In this document: positions 1-8,891 of the stretch, piece by piece
How positions within the stretch are numbered: the first letter of the stretch is position 1
Layout of the letters: the number at the start of each line of letters is the position of its first letter
NCBI GenBank assembly: GCA_024196135.1
Contig: JAMQCK010000502.1
Span: 1 to 21,205, forward strand
Direction of reading: 5' to 3'
Length of the DNA: 21,205 bases
Source: Pleurotus ostreatus/Saccharomyces cerevisiae fusant
Lineage: Eukaryota; Opisthokonta
Translations under genes and position numbers: made by a program
Notes under the pieces: model-generated
What the model was told of the DNA's origin: nothing
Seen by the model: only the letters and a program-made list of their open reading frames with translations
Database searches by the model: none

Positions 1-2025
1 GAGGCTGTCTTTGCCATGTTTGGCCGCGCACAACCACCGAAGACCATCCGCGTCGGCACAAGCTCCAATCGACTGGCGAAGTTCCTGCAAGACAACTTCA
101 TCCGCGTCTTCAGGGACAAGTTGGACGATTTGGCTCGGTCGCCTGGCGATGACATTACCGATGCCTTGCGTCGAACGTTTTTGCGGTTGAACCAAGAGCT
201 GCATGACTCGCTTGTCAACTCGCACAGGAAGATGTCGACGCACAGCGGCTCTGGCGCCAACAACCCCGTTATAGACCCAGACATTGCCCGCACCGGCGCT
301 TCTGGTCTTGTCCTGTACTTCAAGGATAGGACTTTGTATGTCGCCAATTGCGGCAACGCGCTCGCCGTCATATCCAAGCAGGGTATCGCGCAGCCGGTGT
401 CTCGCAAGCACGACCCGTACGACCGCGCAGAAACCGCCCGTATCCGAGCTGCTGAGGGCTGGATATCGCCGCCGGGTCTCGTCAATGACGAGATCGACAT
501 CTCGCGCTCCTTCGGCTTCTTCCACTTGCTGCCAGTCGTTAACGCTCGACCAGACGTGCATACGTACCATCTTGACGAGTCCGACGAGTTCGTCATTGTC
601 GCTAACCGTGGGCTGTGGGACTATGTATCCTACCAGACTGCCGTCGACATCGCGCGCTCGGAGTGGATGGATACGCGGGACCCCATGATTGTCGCCATGA
701 AGTTGCGAGACTTCGCGATCAGCTATGGCGCGGAGGGGAGCACGATGATCATGGTCATCGGTGTCACGGACTTGTTGAGCCATGATACGCGCCAGCGCCA
801 GGCAACGATGGACTCGATTCCGGAGATGAGCGGCCTCGTCGGCAAGCGTACGCGTCGCAAGGACGATGTTGGTGACAGGGATCTCGCTCGCCTGGATGGA
901 GAGGTGGAGCCGCCTACTGGCAATGTCACGCTAGTCTTCACAGATATCCGCAACTCGACGCACCTTTGGGAGGCGAATCCGGGCATGCGGTCGGCAATGA
1001 TCAAGCACAACGCCTTGCTACGACGACACCTTCGGCTCTGCGGCGGGTACGAGGTGAAGACGGAAGGCGATGCATTCATGTGCGCCTTCACCAACCCCAT
1101 GTCTGCTCTCTGGTGGTGTCTTGTTGTGCAGCGGGACTTGTTGCGCGAGGACTGGCCCCTTGAAATCCTGGAGTGCGAAGATGGGAAGCTCATCCACGAC
1201 GTCGACGGCAAGCTTGTCGCTCGTGGACTGTCCGTACGCATGGGTCTTCACTGTGGTCACCCATTGTGCGAGCGCGACCCCATCACCAACCGCATGGATT
1301 ACTTTGGCTCCATCGTCAACCGCGCCTCGCGAATCAGCGGTAGCGCTGCAGGCGGACAGATCATGTGCAGCGCCGACGTTATCCGCGAGCTCAACGCATC
1401 CGTCCACCGCTCAGAACCGCCGACGGAGTACACCGACCTCCAGCCCGCGCAGGCTGTCAACGCGATCCGGCAGATGGAGGTCGCGATCGTGCCCGTCGGC
1501 GAGCGCAAGCTGAAGGGGCTCGAAGTGCCGGAGATGCTGTCGATCGTGTACCCGAAGGAGCTGCAGGCGCGTCAGTTCATCGAGGAGATGCCTGAGGACC
1601 CAGGCACGTCGGGCTCGCGCATCCAGTTTAGCATCGACCAGATGCGCGAGCTGGGGATGCTGTGCTTGCGGCTGGAGACGATCGCGAGCGAGCGCGTGTT
1701 CCGCGCGCTGCCCGAGCGGAAGGGGAGCTTCCAGCCGGGGATGGATGGGGGCGAGCCGGAGGAGCTGAACGAGCCGTCGTCGTCGGTGTTCTACTATGGG
1801 GACCCGTCGGTGCTGCTGCCGCAGATGAGCGACAAGCTGTCGGACAGGGAGCTGATGAGCTTGCTCGACTTCTTCTCTGTGCGCATAGAGAATGCGCTGT
1901 CGACGATCCAGCAGAGGCACGGGGCGCGGACGAAGGAGCAGCGGCTCACGAGTGCGCTGGCGGGGCGGTTAGATCTGGACGAGCGGACTTTGCAGGAGGT
2001 TCTGGCGTTGTTGCAGAGTGTATAG
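1..2025 (+). CDS. CYR1: Adenylate cyclase, C-terminal part (5' end outside window)
   Basis: The reading frame is open from base 1 to the TAG at 2023-2025 (674 residues visible), so the N-terminal Ras-association and leucine-rich parts expected of fungal Cyr1 lie upstream. Residues about 1-260 resemble the PP2C-like domain of this family (ANCGNA, SRSFGF, VANRGLWDY). Residues about 305-520 are a class III cyclase catalytic domain. The metal-binding aspartates are seen in FTDIRNSTHLWE (D315) and VKTEGDAFMCAF (D357), followed by MDYFGSIVNRASRI. The last 150 residues correspond to the tail which in yeast binds the cyclase-associated protein CAP/Srv2. The enzyme makes cAMP from ATP at the membrane and feeds protein kinase A; Ras/G-protein control is known for the family, not visible here. 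The PP2C-like part appears to lack metal-ligand aspartates. No intron is needed in this stretch. Confidence 0.94.
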   Translation, partial: EAVFAMFGRAQPPKTIRVGTSSNRLAKFLQDNFIRVFRDKLDDLARSPGDDITDALRRTFLRLNQELHDSLVNSHRKMSTHSGSGANNPVIDPDIARTGASGLVLYFKDRTLYVANCGNALAVISKQGIAQPVSRKHDPYDRAETARIRAAEGWISPPGLVNDEIDISRSFGFFHLLPVVNARPDVHTYHLDESDEFVIVANRGLWDYVSYQTAVDIARSEWMDTRDPMIVAMKLRDFAISYGAEGSTMIMVIGVTDLLSHDTRQRQATMDSIPEMSGLVGKRTRRKDDVGDRDLARLDGEVEPPTGNVTLVFTDIRNSTHLWEANPGMRSAMIKHNALLRRHLRLCGGYEVKTEGDAFMCAFTNPMSALWWCLVVQRDLLREDWPLEILECEDGKLIHDVDGKLVARGLSVRMGLHCGHPLCERDPITNRMDYFGSIVNRASRISGSAAGGQIMCSADVIRELNASVHRSEPPTEYTDLQPAQAVNAIRQMEVAIVPVGERKLKGLEVPEMLSIVYPKELQARQFIEEMPEDPGTSGSRIQFSIDQMRELGMLCLRLETIASERVFRALPERKGSFQPGMDGGEPEELNEPSSSVFYYGDPSVLLPQMSDKLSDRELMSLLDFFSVRIENALSTIQQRHGARTKEQRLTSALAGRLDLDERTLQEVLALLQSV

Positions 2026-2224
2026 GTGTACAGGTGTGGTGGTGTTGTATGTATTCGATTGCATTGTTTCCTCCTTCTTATGGCATTCATGATTTCTCGC
2101 AGCTAGATACACATACATTCGCAGTCACGCTTGCTATCCATCCGCATTCACATCCCCAGCAGCATACTACTACTACTCCTATTACTTATTGCATTGTCTG
2201 TGTAACAGCTGTGTGTGTATTGTA

Positions 2225-3308
2225 TCAACGATTGTTTGTATACGACGAAAGCGGGAGCACGTACTTATTTGTGTTGGCAAGAGCCGCGAATTGGCTGTGA
2301 AAGAAATTTGAATGGGTCGAACGAACGTCGACCTGGACTTGAGTCAGTAACGACAAGAAAGCGGAGATGCATCTCCAGCAAGTCAGCATGACGCGACCCC
2401 GGCGGTGGTATACCTCATATTGGGTGCGCTTTGCGACAATCTGCTCGGCGACGGTCCAGATATTATTCCGTTCAACGCGAGCCAGACTCTCCCAGTCCCC
2501 GATGCCGTCCGCAGGTGCGCTCAGCTGCACGAACCGAGGATCGTCGACATCGAGGACCTGGTGCCGCCAGTGCGAGCGCGCGGGCGTTAGCACGAGCAAG
2601 ACCCGGAGCGTGGTGTTGCAGCTCTCGAGAATCCCCCGAATCGCGCGGGCCGCGGCGCTGGCGGTCGAATGCGAGAGCTGGCAGGCGAAGGCGAGGTGCG
2701 TGAGGCGGGGCGCGTGGCGGAAGCCGGTCCAGCCGGTCCATGCTTGCGGCTCGTCCTTGAACTCGAGGTGCGTGACGCGCGAAAAGAGCGCATTGGCGAA
2801 GTCGGGACGCGCGCGCTTGGGGTCCCGGAAGAGGGGGGCATAGGCGATGGAGAGCGTGGTCGGGTGGTGGAGGTCCGATGCCAGTAAGGTGTGATTTAGG
2901 TCCGGGTGAGACACCCAGCAAGCGAGATGGGATAGGTTTGTGCAAAGGGCGAGGATGCGTAATGCGCGACGATATCCGACGACCTTGGTGAGGCAAAGAC
3001 TTCGCACCAGGGTGGCATGCTCAGCAGATCCAGCATCCTCGAGTGTAGCCAAGAAGAGCTCAGCAGTGCGCTGCTCCCAAAGCGTTACGACCGAGTAGAG
3101 GATAGGATTTGTCCTGAGGTATATCATCAGAGTGTACTGCTTACGGCGAACACGAGGCAAGGTGAGATAGGGGGATTCGAGCACAGATGACTTACCACGA
3201 CCTGACGAGGCGGGAGACCAGGACAAGGGTGGGGAGCGTCTGCGGCTCGCAGCGTCCGCAGACCTCGAAGATGAGACGATGCAGCTCGACGGGCAGCTCG
3301 ACGACCAT
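2225..3308 (-). CDS. F-box-like protein (two exons)
   Basis: Proposed exons are complement 3196-3308 and 2225-3113, separated by an 82-bp intron (GTAAGT donor, CTCAG acceptor). The spliced protein is 333 residues. Splicing joins MVVELPVELHRLIFEVCG, an F-box-like helix start, with LVSRLVRSWTNPILYSVVTLW, a signature frequent in Agaricomycete F-box-like proteins; the phase fits exactly (TG|G for Trp). The rest is leucine-rich without a domain I can name. The ATG at 3306-3308 is chosen because it begins directly at the F-box motif. The last 60 residues are less convincing as coding sequence, and a further intron near 2255-2390 could change the C-terminus. The gene converges on the adenylate cyclase gene with 199 bp between the stops. 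It is not closely related to the three F-box genes further along. F-box proteins usually act as SCF ubiquitin-ligase substrate adaptors; the substrate is unknown. Confidence 0.72.
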
Positions 3309-3979
3309 GGTGGCCAGCGTGAAGACGAGTTCTCGACCGCGGCTTATACAGAATGACGTGGGCGTGATGCGGCGTTTGCGCTAGTATCGAGGCCGCCACG
3401 GGACTCGGAGAAGAGGCTGCGTCGAACGTGCTGAACATATCGGTAGCATCGATGCGCAATCGGAGTGGACATGAAAGGGAGAACCAAGGGGAAACACTCA
3501 TATGAGGCTCACGAGGGGAGGAAGAGGGAGGGAGGACGGCGCGAATGTCGTGACGTTCAAGTCGAACCCGGATCCGGACCCGCCGGCACCAGCCGGCGGG
3601 ATGACGAGATTTTCATCAAATCTGCCCTCATTCTCTCTTTGCGCGCAAGTCCATGCCAGAAAGTGAACAGAAAATGACGCAGGACACGAAGAATATGTCT
3701 CTCTCTGTGGAGTCCGTCGATGCTCAGCAGCAGGTCCTTCTCAGGCTCCCTGGCATAGTCAGCAAGAGCAACTTGGTCGCGTACGCAGATGGCTCAATCT
3801 TTCATTCGTGCTGATCTTCTAACATACATGCCATATCATTTTTGAGCAGATTCTGACACTTGGAGATCCCGTATACTTCCCTAGGCCCTCAAGGTCGTAT
3901 CCAAAGTCGAACCAAATGCACGTGATGACACACGTGCTTGCGGCATTTCCCGCAGCAAATTCGCTCACTCCGAATTTCC
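3309..3979. other. Intergenic, no gene recognised
   Basis: This stretch is upstream of the minus-strand F-box-like gene and outside the left palindrome arm. It contains a GC-rich hairpin (3579-3600), a 39-codon ORF at 3695-3814 that I cannot support as a gene, and two CACGTG boxes at 3919-3924 and 3931-3936. I see no RNA gene and no mobile-element coding sequence. Confidence 0.6.
3579..3600. repeat. Perfect GC-rich inverted repeat (hairpin)
   Basis: CCCGCCGGC (3579-3587) and GCCGGCGGG (3592-3600) are perfect reverse complements separated by a 4-base ACCA loop, giving a 9-bp all-GC stem. It lies about 270 bp upstream of the F-box-like start at 3308. It could be a protein-binding palindrome or chance in GC-rich DNA. 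Confidence 0.75.
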
Positions 3980-4525
3980 CTTGACTTTTCGTTCTCAGAT
4001 GCGCCTGGAGTCATCGCAAGGCTTGAAATTGTCGGTGCCGACACTAGCTTGTATGCCCTCAGGAGCATTACGCAACAGAAAAGGCGCCGATCGCAACAGC
4101 TTCCCCGAGTCCTTCCCACGCAACATCCCTTGCATTGTTCTGGTTGTTGGCCCGATCCCCTCTGCTGTGCTGCAGAGCCGCATTCAAAGCGGACAGGAAC
4201 CGCGCCGCGCCGACGCTCATCGCCACACTTACGTGCGCTCCTGACCCTTTTTTGATCTGCGCACGAGGCAACTCAATAGCGGCGCCCCCATATTTGGCTT
4301 TTGTGATCAGGCAGTGTGCTTCTTTCTGAGGCGTCCGGCGGGTCGGCGGGCGCTTAAACTTATCCTGGGGAACATTGTATGCGGCCATCAGTTCAAAGCG
4401 GATTCGTGCGAGGCTTATAACGGCGGCTACCTCGACGATGGCTTTTCTTTACCCAGACCAACAGCTAGACCACTATATTCTCTCCTACGCCAAGTCGCCT
4501 GCACTATCGAGCTCGTTCTTCAACC
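3980..4525 (+). promoter_or_regulatory. 5' flank/promoter of left C2H2 gene
   Basis: This is the presumed promoter and leader, extremely similar to the same region of the right copy (6 differences in the 385 bp of 4141-4525 by my count). It contains a TATA-like CTTATAA near 4414-4420, a pyrimidine-rich leader ending in TCTTCAACC before the ATG, and a conserved block at 4348-4377 also found near the third C2H2 gene. A 106-codon ORF on the opposite strand (4068-4388) is kept open in both copies but is not convincing as a gene. Confidence 0.6.
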
Positions 4526-6310
4526 ATGTCGAGTCTTTTCCTTCCTCGCGACTCGGTGCCGAAACGCAACGACGACGGCTCGCTGGTCGTGGTCTACGTC
4601 GCCGACGTCGATGTTGACGCCGGCGAGATTGTCGTCATCCCCAACCCCACTACCACCTCCATCATGGCCCGCCCGGTCATGTTCCACAAGACCCACCTCC
4701 TCGAAGTTATCGAGGAGAACATCGCGGACATCGGTCCCACCGGCGAGATCCTTAGACTTCGCCTGCAGCTGCTCACCGAGCGCGCCAAAGCCCACATCCA
4801 ACGCCAATCCTCCTACGCCTCAGCTCATGCAGCTTATGTGGTGCGTCTACCTGCAGTCACCAACCGCTACGTGTGCTCATTCCTCCCCTGTCTAGTCTGC
4901 GCTCAACGGCAGCTACGCCTATGGCCTGAACATCCTCGACCAGCGCGAGTTTGACGATGAGTCCAAGCCTCACGCATGGGGCGTCGAGTGCATGTCCGAC
5001 ATCATGAAGCCCATCGACTACCACATCGTCTTCACGCCAGCCACCACTACCACCATTGCCTCTGAGACTTCCTCTGTTGCCGCCTCTCCTCCTCGCGGCA
5101 CAAAGCGCGCCGCGTCCGACGCGCCATCCGCCAGCGTTGACTCACTTCCTAAGCGCTCTCGTCGAGAATCTGCTACCAACGACGACGACCTTCCACACTT
5201 CACCACCACCTACACGACGTACTACAACGATCCGTCTACCAAGGCCAAGAAGCGCAGTAGGTCTGACTCTGATGAGGAAGACCGCACTTCCAAGCGCGCA
5301 CGCGAGTCCTCTGACACGACTCTGCCGCTCTCCGCCACCGTCCTGACACCCCTTCCCCTCGACGACGACGACCTCTCTGATGCTGACGCCGAAGGCGAGG
5401 AGGATGAGGAATATACGCATGCTATCACGCCCGAAGTCGCTCGTCCTAGCCCCGCCGTCCCTTCGACGACCCCCGAATCTCATTCTGTCGCCGGCTGCGG
5501 ACCTCGCGCCACCCAAGGCCTCAAGACGCTCTGCTTGCCGATGGCGTGTCACACGGCGTTGCCTCGTCAAGCCAACGTCGACGAACCGCTCTCTGATGCT
5601 GAAGCCGTCGCCGCTGGCGACCCCGCCTCCGATGACGATGACTCCGTCTCTGTGTACGAGCCCCCCTCTCGTTCGCCAACACCTGTGACTACCCGTAGCG
5701 GCAGGCGCCTGCGCTCGCGCAATGCGAAGCCCTACGATAGGCCATCCACCACTAAACCTCGAGCGTCTACCAAGAAGTCGAAATCCAACTCCAGGGCCTC
5801 AACCTCGCGCACAGCCTCTTCTCGCGCCTCTTCCTCTTCCTCCTCCAAACCATTCGTCCCCCAGGACGCCGCCGCCGCCGCCATCGGCAGCAACTGCCAT
5901 TTCCCCCGCACTATCCGCGCCGCCATCACCCCCGTCAACGCGCCCGGGCACGTCAACCTCGGCCTCGACAACGCGTACCGTAAGTGCCCGCCCCCCGCCT
6001 GCAGCGTCTGCAAGAAGCAAAAACGCAACACGGGCGACCTCACGCGCCACATCCTCAGCCACATCGTGTGGGGGAACAAGCGTGTGAATCAGTGCCGGTC
6101 GTGCCCGGTCAGCTACGCGCGGAAGGACGCGCTTACGCGCCATTTGCGGCATAATCCTGGCCATAGGGGCCAGTACGACGCGCTGTGCCCGGAGGTATGT
6201 CGATTTGGCGTTTCCTTTCTTCGGCGGGCGACTGATTGTTTCTTTAGTTTTGGGTCAAATACAAGGGCTACTCTCGGCACGTCGTGCTTGATATCTCCGC
6301 CGACGAGTAG
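4526..6310 (+). CDS. C2H2 zinc-finger protein, left copy (three exons)
   Basis: Exons are 4526-4840, 4896-6194 and 6248-6310, with introns of 55 bp (GTGCGT..TAG) and 53 bp (GTATGT..TAG), both phase 0; the protein is 558 residues. Residues 1-105 form a compact domain shared by all three C2H2 genes here (MSSLFLPRDSV, VYVADVDVDAGEI, LRLQLLTERAK). Residues about 140-460 are acidic and Ser/Pro-rich with basic clusters (TKAKKRSRSD, GRRLRSRNAKPYDR) that could be nuclear localisation signals. An island near 306-328 (CGPRATQGLKTLCLPMACHT) is identical in the right copy. A motif ITPVNAPGHVNLGLDNA precedes two C2H2 fingers, CSVC..H..H (from 474) and CRSC..H..H (from 505). The short last exon is supported by its homologue in the right copy. 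Likely nuclear and nucleic-acid binding; the target is unknown and I do not recognise a named family. Confidence 0.85.
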
Positions 6311-6811
6311 AGCCTCTCCATAATTGTCTGCTTTTCCTTCGTCTCAGCCTCCACTATACCCGATCCGTCTCTCACCAAGCATACCCGACTCCTCTTTCCG
6401 ATACCCGCACGCGCCTGACCAGTTTCACTGACCATTTGTATCCACTTTAGTAGTTAGATCTTTTAGTAGCAGTAGTCCTTTCAGTAGTATAGCTTTTCTC
6501 ATCGCGACAACGGACGCTGAACAGTGCCTTTACCTCTTCATTTTCTTTCAACTTCTTCTATGTGCACAACCCTTTTTTTCTCTACTTCGTCGTTCTGGTC
6601 AATCAATTTCTGGCTGCCTACTGAAGGCTTGCGTGAACTCGTTCAAGTCGTGATAAGGAATACATGTATCAACGGGTTCAAAGATCCTCTCGTGTATGGA
6701 CAATGCGTAAGTGAATTGGATGAGCCAAGTAGCAAACTCGAACACCGTGGCGTATCCTCCGACTGCAGAGCACGAAAAGTTGGTGTCAAGACATTCAGCA
6801 AGGAAATTGAC
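6311..6811. other. Convergent intergenic region (duplicated)
   Basis: This is 3' sequence between the converging C2H2 and F-box genes. From about 6412 it aligns with the reverse complement of 15176-15540, including the stretch around TCGCGACAACGGACGCTGAA and the block CTCTCGTGTATGGACAAT. Noncoding identity is clearly higher than in the adjacent zinc-finger exon. No gene is seen. Confidence 0.65.
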
Positions 6812-8299
6812 CTAGCCATCAACCTCCTGATCCGCCTCGGACGCGTAGTCAAAGTCCGTCACCACTCGCTCGAGCACGACCACGTCTCTGCCGTTGATGG
6901 TGCTCGGCGCTGCCCTCGCATGCATCATCTCGCGCACGAGCTGCCGCAGTCTCGATGGCGCAGAATGACCGCCCGTACGTATTGTAATCTGGGTGAGGTT
7001 GGGAAGGAGACCTAGGCTGACAATCCTGTAGACGACGACTTCTGCCGGCACGAAGGCGTCAAAGTACAGGAGTACACCCCAGGAGATATCCATGGTGAAG
7101 GTGCTCATATCTTCCAGTGTCCGCAAAAGATGCACGAGCCGCTGCAGAACTTGCGGGTCGGAGAAACGCAGGTGGTCACAGCTGAACTCCACGATGTGGA
7201 GGTCGTGGATGGTCCGTGGGCATGCATTACCCTCTTCGAAGAGTTGGAGTATGAAAACAAACGAATCCGGGCCACACCGCATAGTGATCGTCGCCAACCG
7301 AGGCATGTAAAGGCAGGACAGCATCCTACAGGCATCTCGACCTATGTCGATCGACGTTAATTGGGGCATTTCGATGCGGCGCTCGGATCGGAAAGCCGAG
7401 ACATTGCGAGTAGGAAGGTGCAGAGATAGGTGCCGCAACGTCCCAGAGCATTGTCGGATGAAGGGCATCACACACCGAAGGTCGCAAGTCGAGCTTTTCA
7501 AGGACAGTTTTGTGAGGGCGCACGAAGGGGGTAAAGTGAGGACGAATTGCTCTCGAAACTCGTATGCCCAAAGAGTCAGGGTGTGCAGGCGCGGCGCGTC
7601 GGCGAGGAAGTCCAGCACGAAATGCTGTACGTCTGGCTCTGAACGATGCCGTCTCAGTACTGGTATGCGGACATCCGCGCGCTCCAGACACGGAAGGGCA
7701 CAGTTGAGGATGCCTGAGAGCTCGTATAGGTAATCGTGATGGAGCGATAGGGTCTTCCAGCGATGTGCTTCGGGCAGCAGACGGGTGATCTGCGCCTTCA
7801 GTGCTGTGTCAAGGGCTTGCTCTCCGTGTATGTGTAGCAGCGAGCAGCCGGACCTGGAAAGGCAGACCTCCAGATGAGGATACGTAGACGCAGCGGTCGG
7901 CACGAGAAAGATGTGCGTCCACAATTCGGAAACGCTGCAGGCGACCCAGCGCCATGTCGCGCTAACGCCCGCGGCTGTGGTAGTGGTGATTAGGGTACGC
8001 TCAGCTTCAGAAAATTCGTCTGCATGCTCGAGGAAGATGCGCGCTAGGAGCTCTGGCGGCAGACGACGTACGGGCGCAACCATTGCGCGACTGAGGGCGA
8101 GCTGTGCCTTGATTTGTTCGCGCAGAGTCTGTAGACGCGCGATCTCTTCGTCCACGCGCTGGACTTCGGCTTCGAGGTTGTCTAGATCTTCGTAGATGGG
8201 CTTCCTGTCCCCCGGTGAGGGGACAGTGCCTTCACGTAGGAACGCGAGGTTCGACCGCTCGCTGGTGCTGCTGAGAAGGCAAGCGATCGGTATCGGCAT
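6812..8299 (-). CDS. F-box protein, left-arm copy
   Basis: The protein is 495 residues from the MPIPIACLL start at 8297-8299. The same MPIP start is used by the middle paralogue and sits just after a probable 5'UTR intron, so the longer open frame back to 8359 is not used. Residues about 35-70 form a heptad-like coiled coil (DLDNLEAEVQRVDEEIARL, then LREQIKAQLALSR). An F-box follows at about 73-90 (APVRRLPPELLARIFLEHAD). The remainder is leucine-rich, compatible with degenerate leucine-rich repeats. A C-terminal motif (STINGRDVVVLERVVTDF) is shared by all three paralogues here. Family knowledge suggests an SCF ubiquitin-ligase substrate adaptor that binds Skp1 through the F-box; the substrate is unknown. 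There is no internal intron. It converges on the left C2H2 gene. Confidence 0.88.
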   Translation of the reverse strand: MPIPIACLLSSTSERSNLAFLREGTVPSPGDRKPIYEDLDNLEAEVQRVDEEIARLQTLREQIKAQLALSRAMVAPVRRLPPELLARIFLEHADEFSEAERTLITTTTAAGVSATWRWVACSVSELWTHIFLVPTAASTYPHLEVCLSRSGCSLLHIHGEQALDTALKAQITRLLPEAHRWKTLSLHHDYLYELSGILNCALPCLERADVRIPVLRRHRSEPDVQHFVLDFLADAPRLHTLTLWAYEFREQFVLTLPPSCALTKLSLKSSTCDLRCVMPFIRQCSGTLRHLSLHLPTRNVSAFRSERRIEMPQLTSIDIGRDACRMLSCLYMPRLATITMRCGPDSFVFILQLFEEGNACPRTIHDLHIVEFSCDHLRFSDPQVLQRLVHLLRTLEDMSTFTMDISWGVLLYFDAFVPAEVVVYRIVSLGLLPNLTQITIRTGGHSAPSRLRQLVREMMHARAAPSTINGRDVVVLERVVTDFDYASEADQEVDG

Positions 8300-8891
8300 G
8301 GCTCTGGGTACAGTGCGAACGGTTAGATACGTCGGTAAGGTGCTGCGCAAAGAATACACTCACCTGAGCGATGGGTGACGATGGGGGTAAGAATGAAAGA
8401 ACGTGCTCTCACGTGCGTGAGGTCAAGTATTGCGGGCCGTCCTAAGGCCACGCGGGTGGATCGTCTGCCTTATACTATACGTGGGTTTCACGGCGGATTT
8501 GCGTAGCTGAGTTGCATATACCTTCAAGCCGCTGTACGCAGAAGACCAGTATCAGGATGGCCGCTTCAGCCGGCAGCTCTGCGCATGTCGTTGCACTTGA
8601 GTCGAAAATTGCAGACGAAGGGATGATACAAAGTATACAGTGCTGCCGAGGTACTGCCCCTATATATATCGAGCCGAACGCGATATAAAGATCCATGACC
8701 CCATCACATTGAACCTGACCCTGCAACATCTCATGAGCAGATAGCCAGCGTAGTGATCACCCTGCGCACCTATCTAGTCCGGCCCTCCTCTGCTCAGGGG
8801 ACAGTATCTCTTCCTCTACCCGGTCAATACGCCCCACCCCCACCCATACTTGACCCTCCTCCTCACCAACTCCTCACCAACATAGCGACGC
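8300..8891 (-). promoter_or_regulatory. Leader, 5'UTR intron and promoter of left F-box gene
   Basis: A probable 60-bp intron at 8304-8363 (minus strand, GTGAGT donor, CTAAC branch point, CCCAG acceptor) ends 4 bp before the ATG. A CACGTG box at 8410-8415 is conserved in position in the right-arm copy. The rest, up to the stop of the middle F-box gene at 8892, contains TATATATA at 8661-8668 and no gene that I can support. Confidence 0.55.

Larger units (their letters stand above)
3980..8440. repeat. Left arm of large inverted duplication
   Basis: The reverse complement of this segment aligns with about 13560-18040. It covers the C2H2 5' flank, the C2H2 gene, the convergent intergenic region, the F-box gene and its 5' leader. 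Similarity fades outward near 3960-3990 (against about 18000-18050) and inward near 8430-8440 (against about 13555-13565). Identity is not uniform: about 98% at 4141-4525, lower in exons, poor in the zinc-finger end, about 88% in parts of 6412-6560. Edges were set by eye and are good to perhaps 40 bp. I saw no terminal repeats or target-site duplications at the edges. Confidence 0.88.

Noticed and set aside
3695..3814. 39-codon plus-strand ORF starting MSLSVESVDAQQQ
   Set aside because: Short, no recognised homology, no clear splice partner downstream; could be chance.
8300..8359. 20-residue extension of the left F-box protein from the ATG at 8359
   Set aside because: It overlaps a probable 5'UTR intron with a good donor, branch point and acceptor, and the homologues start at MPIP.
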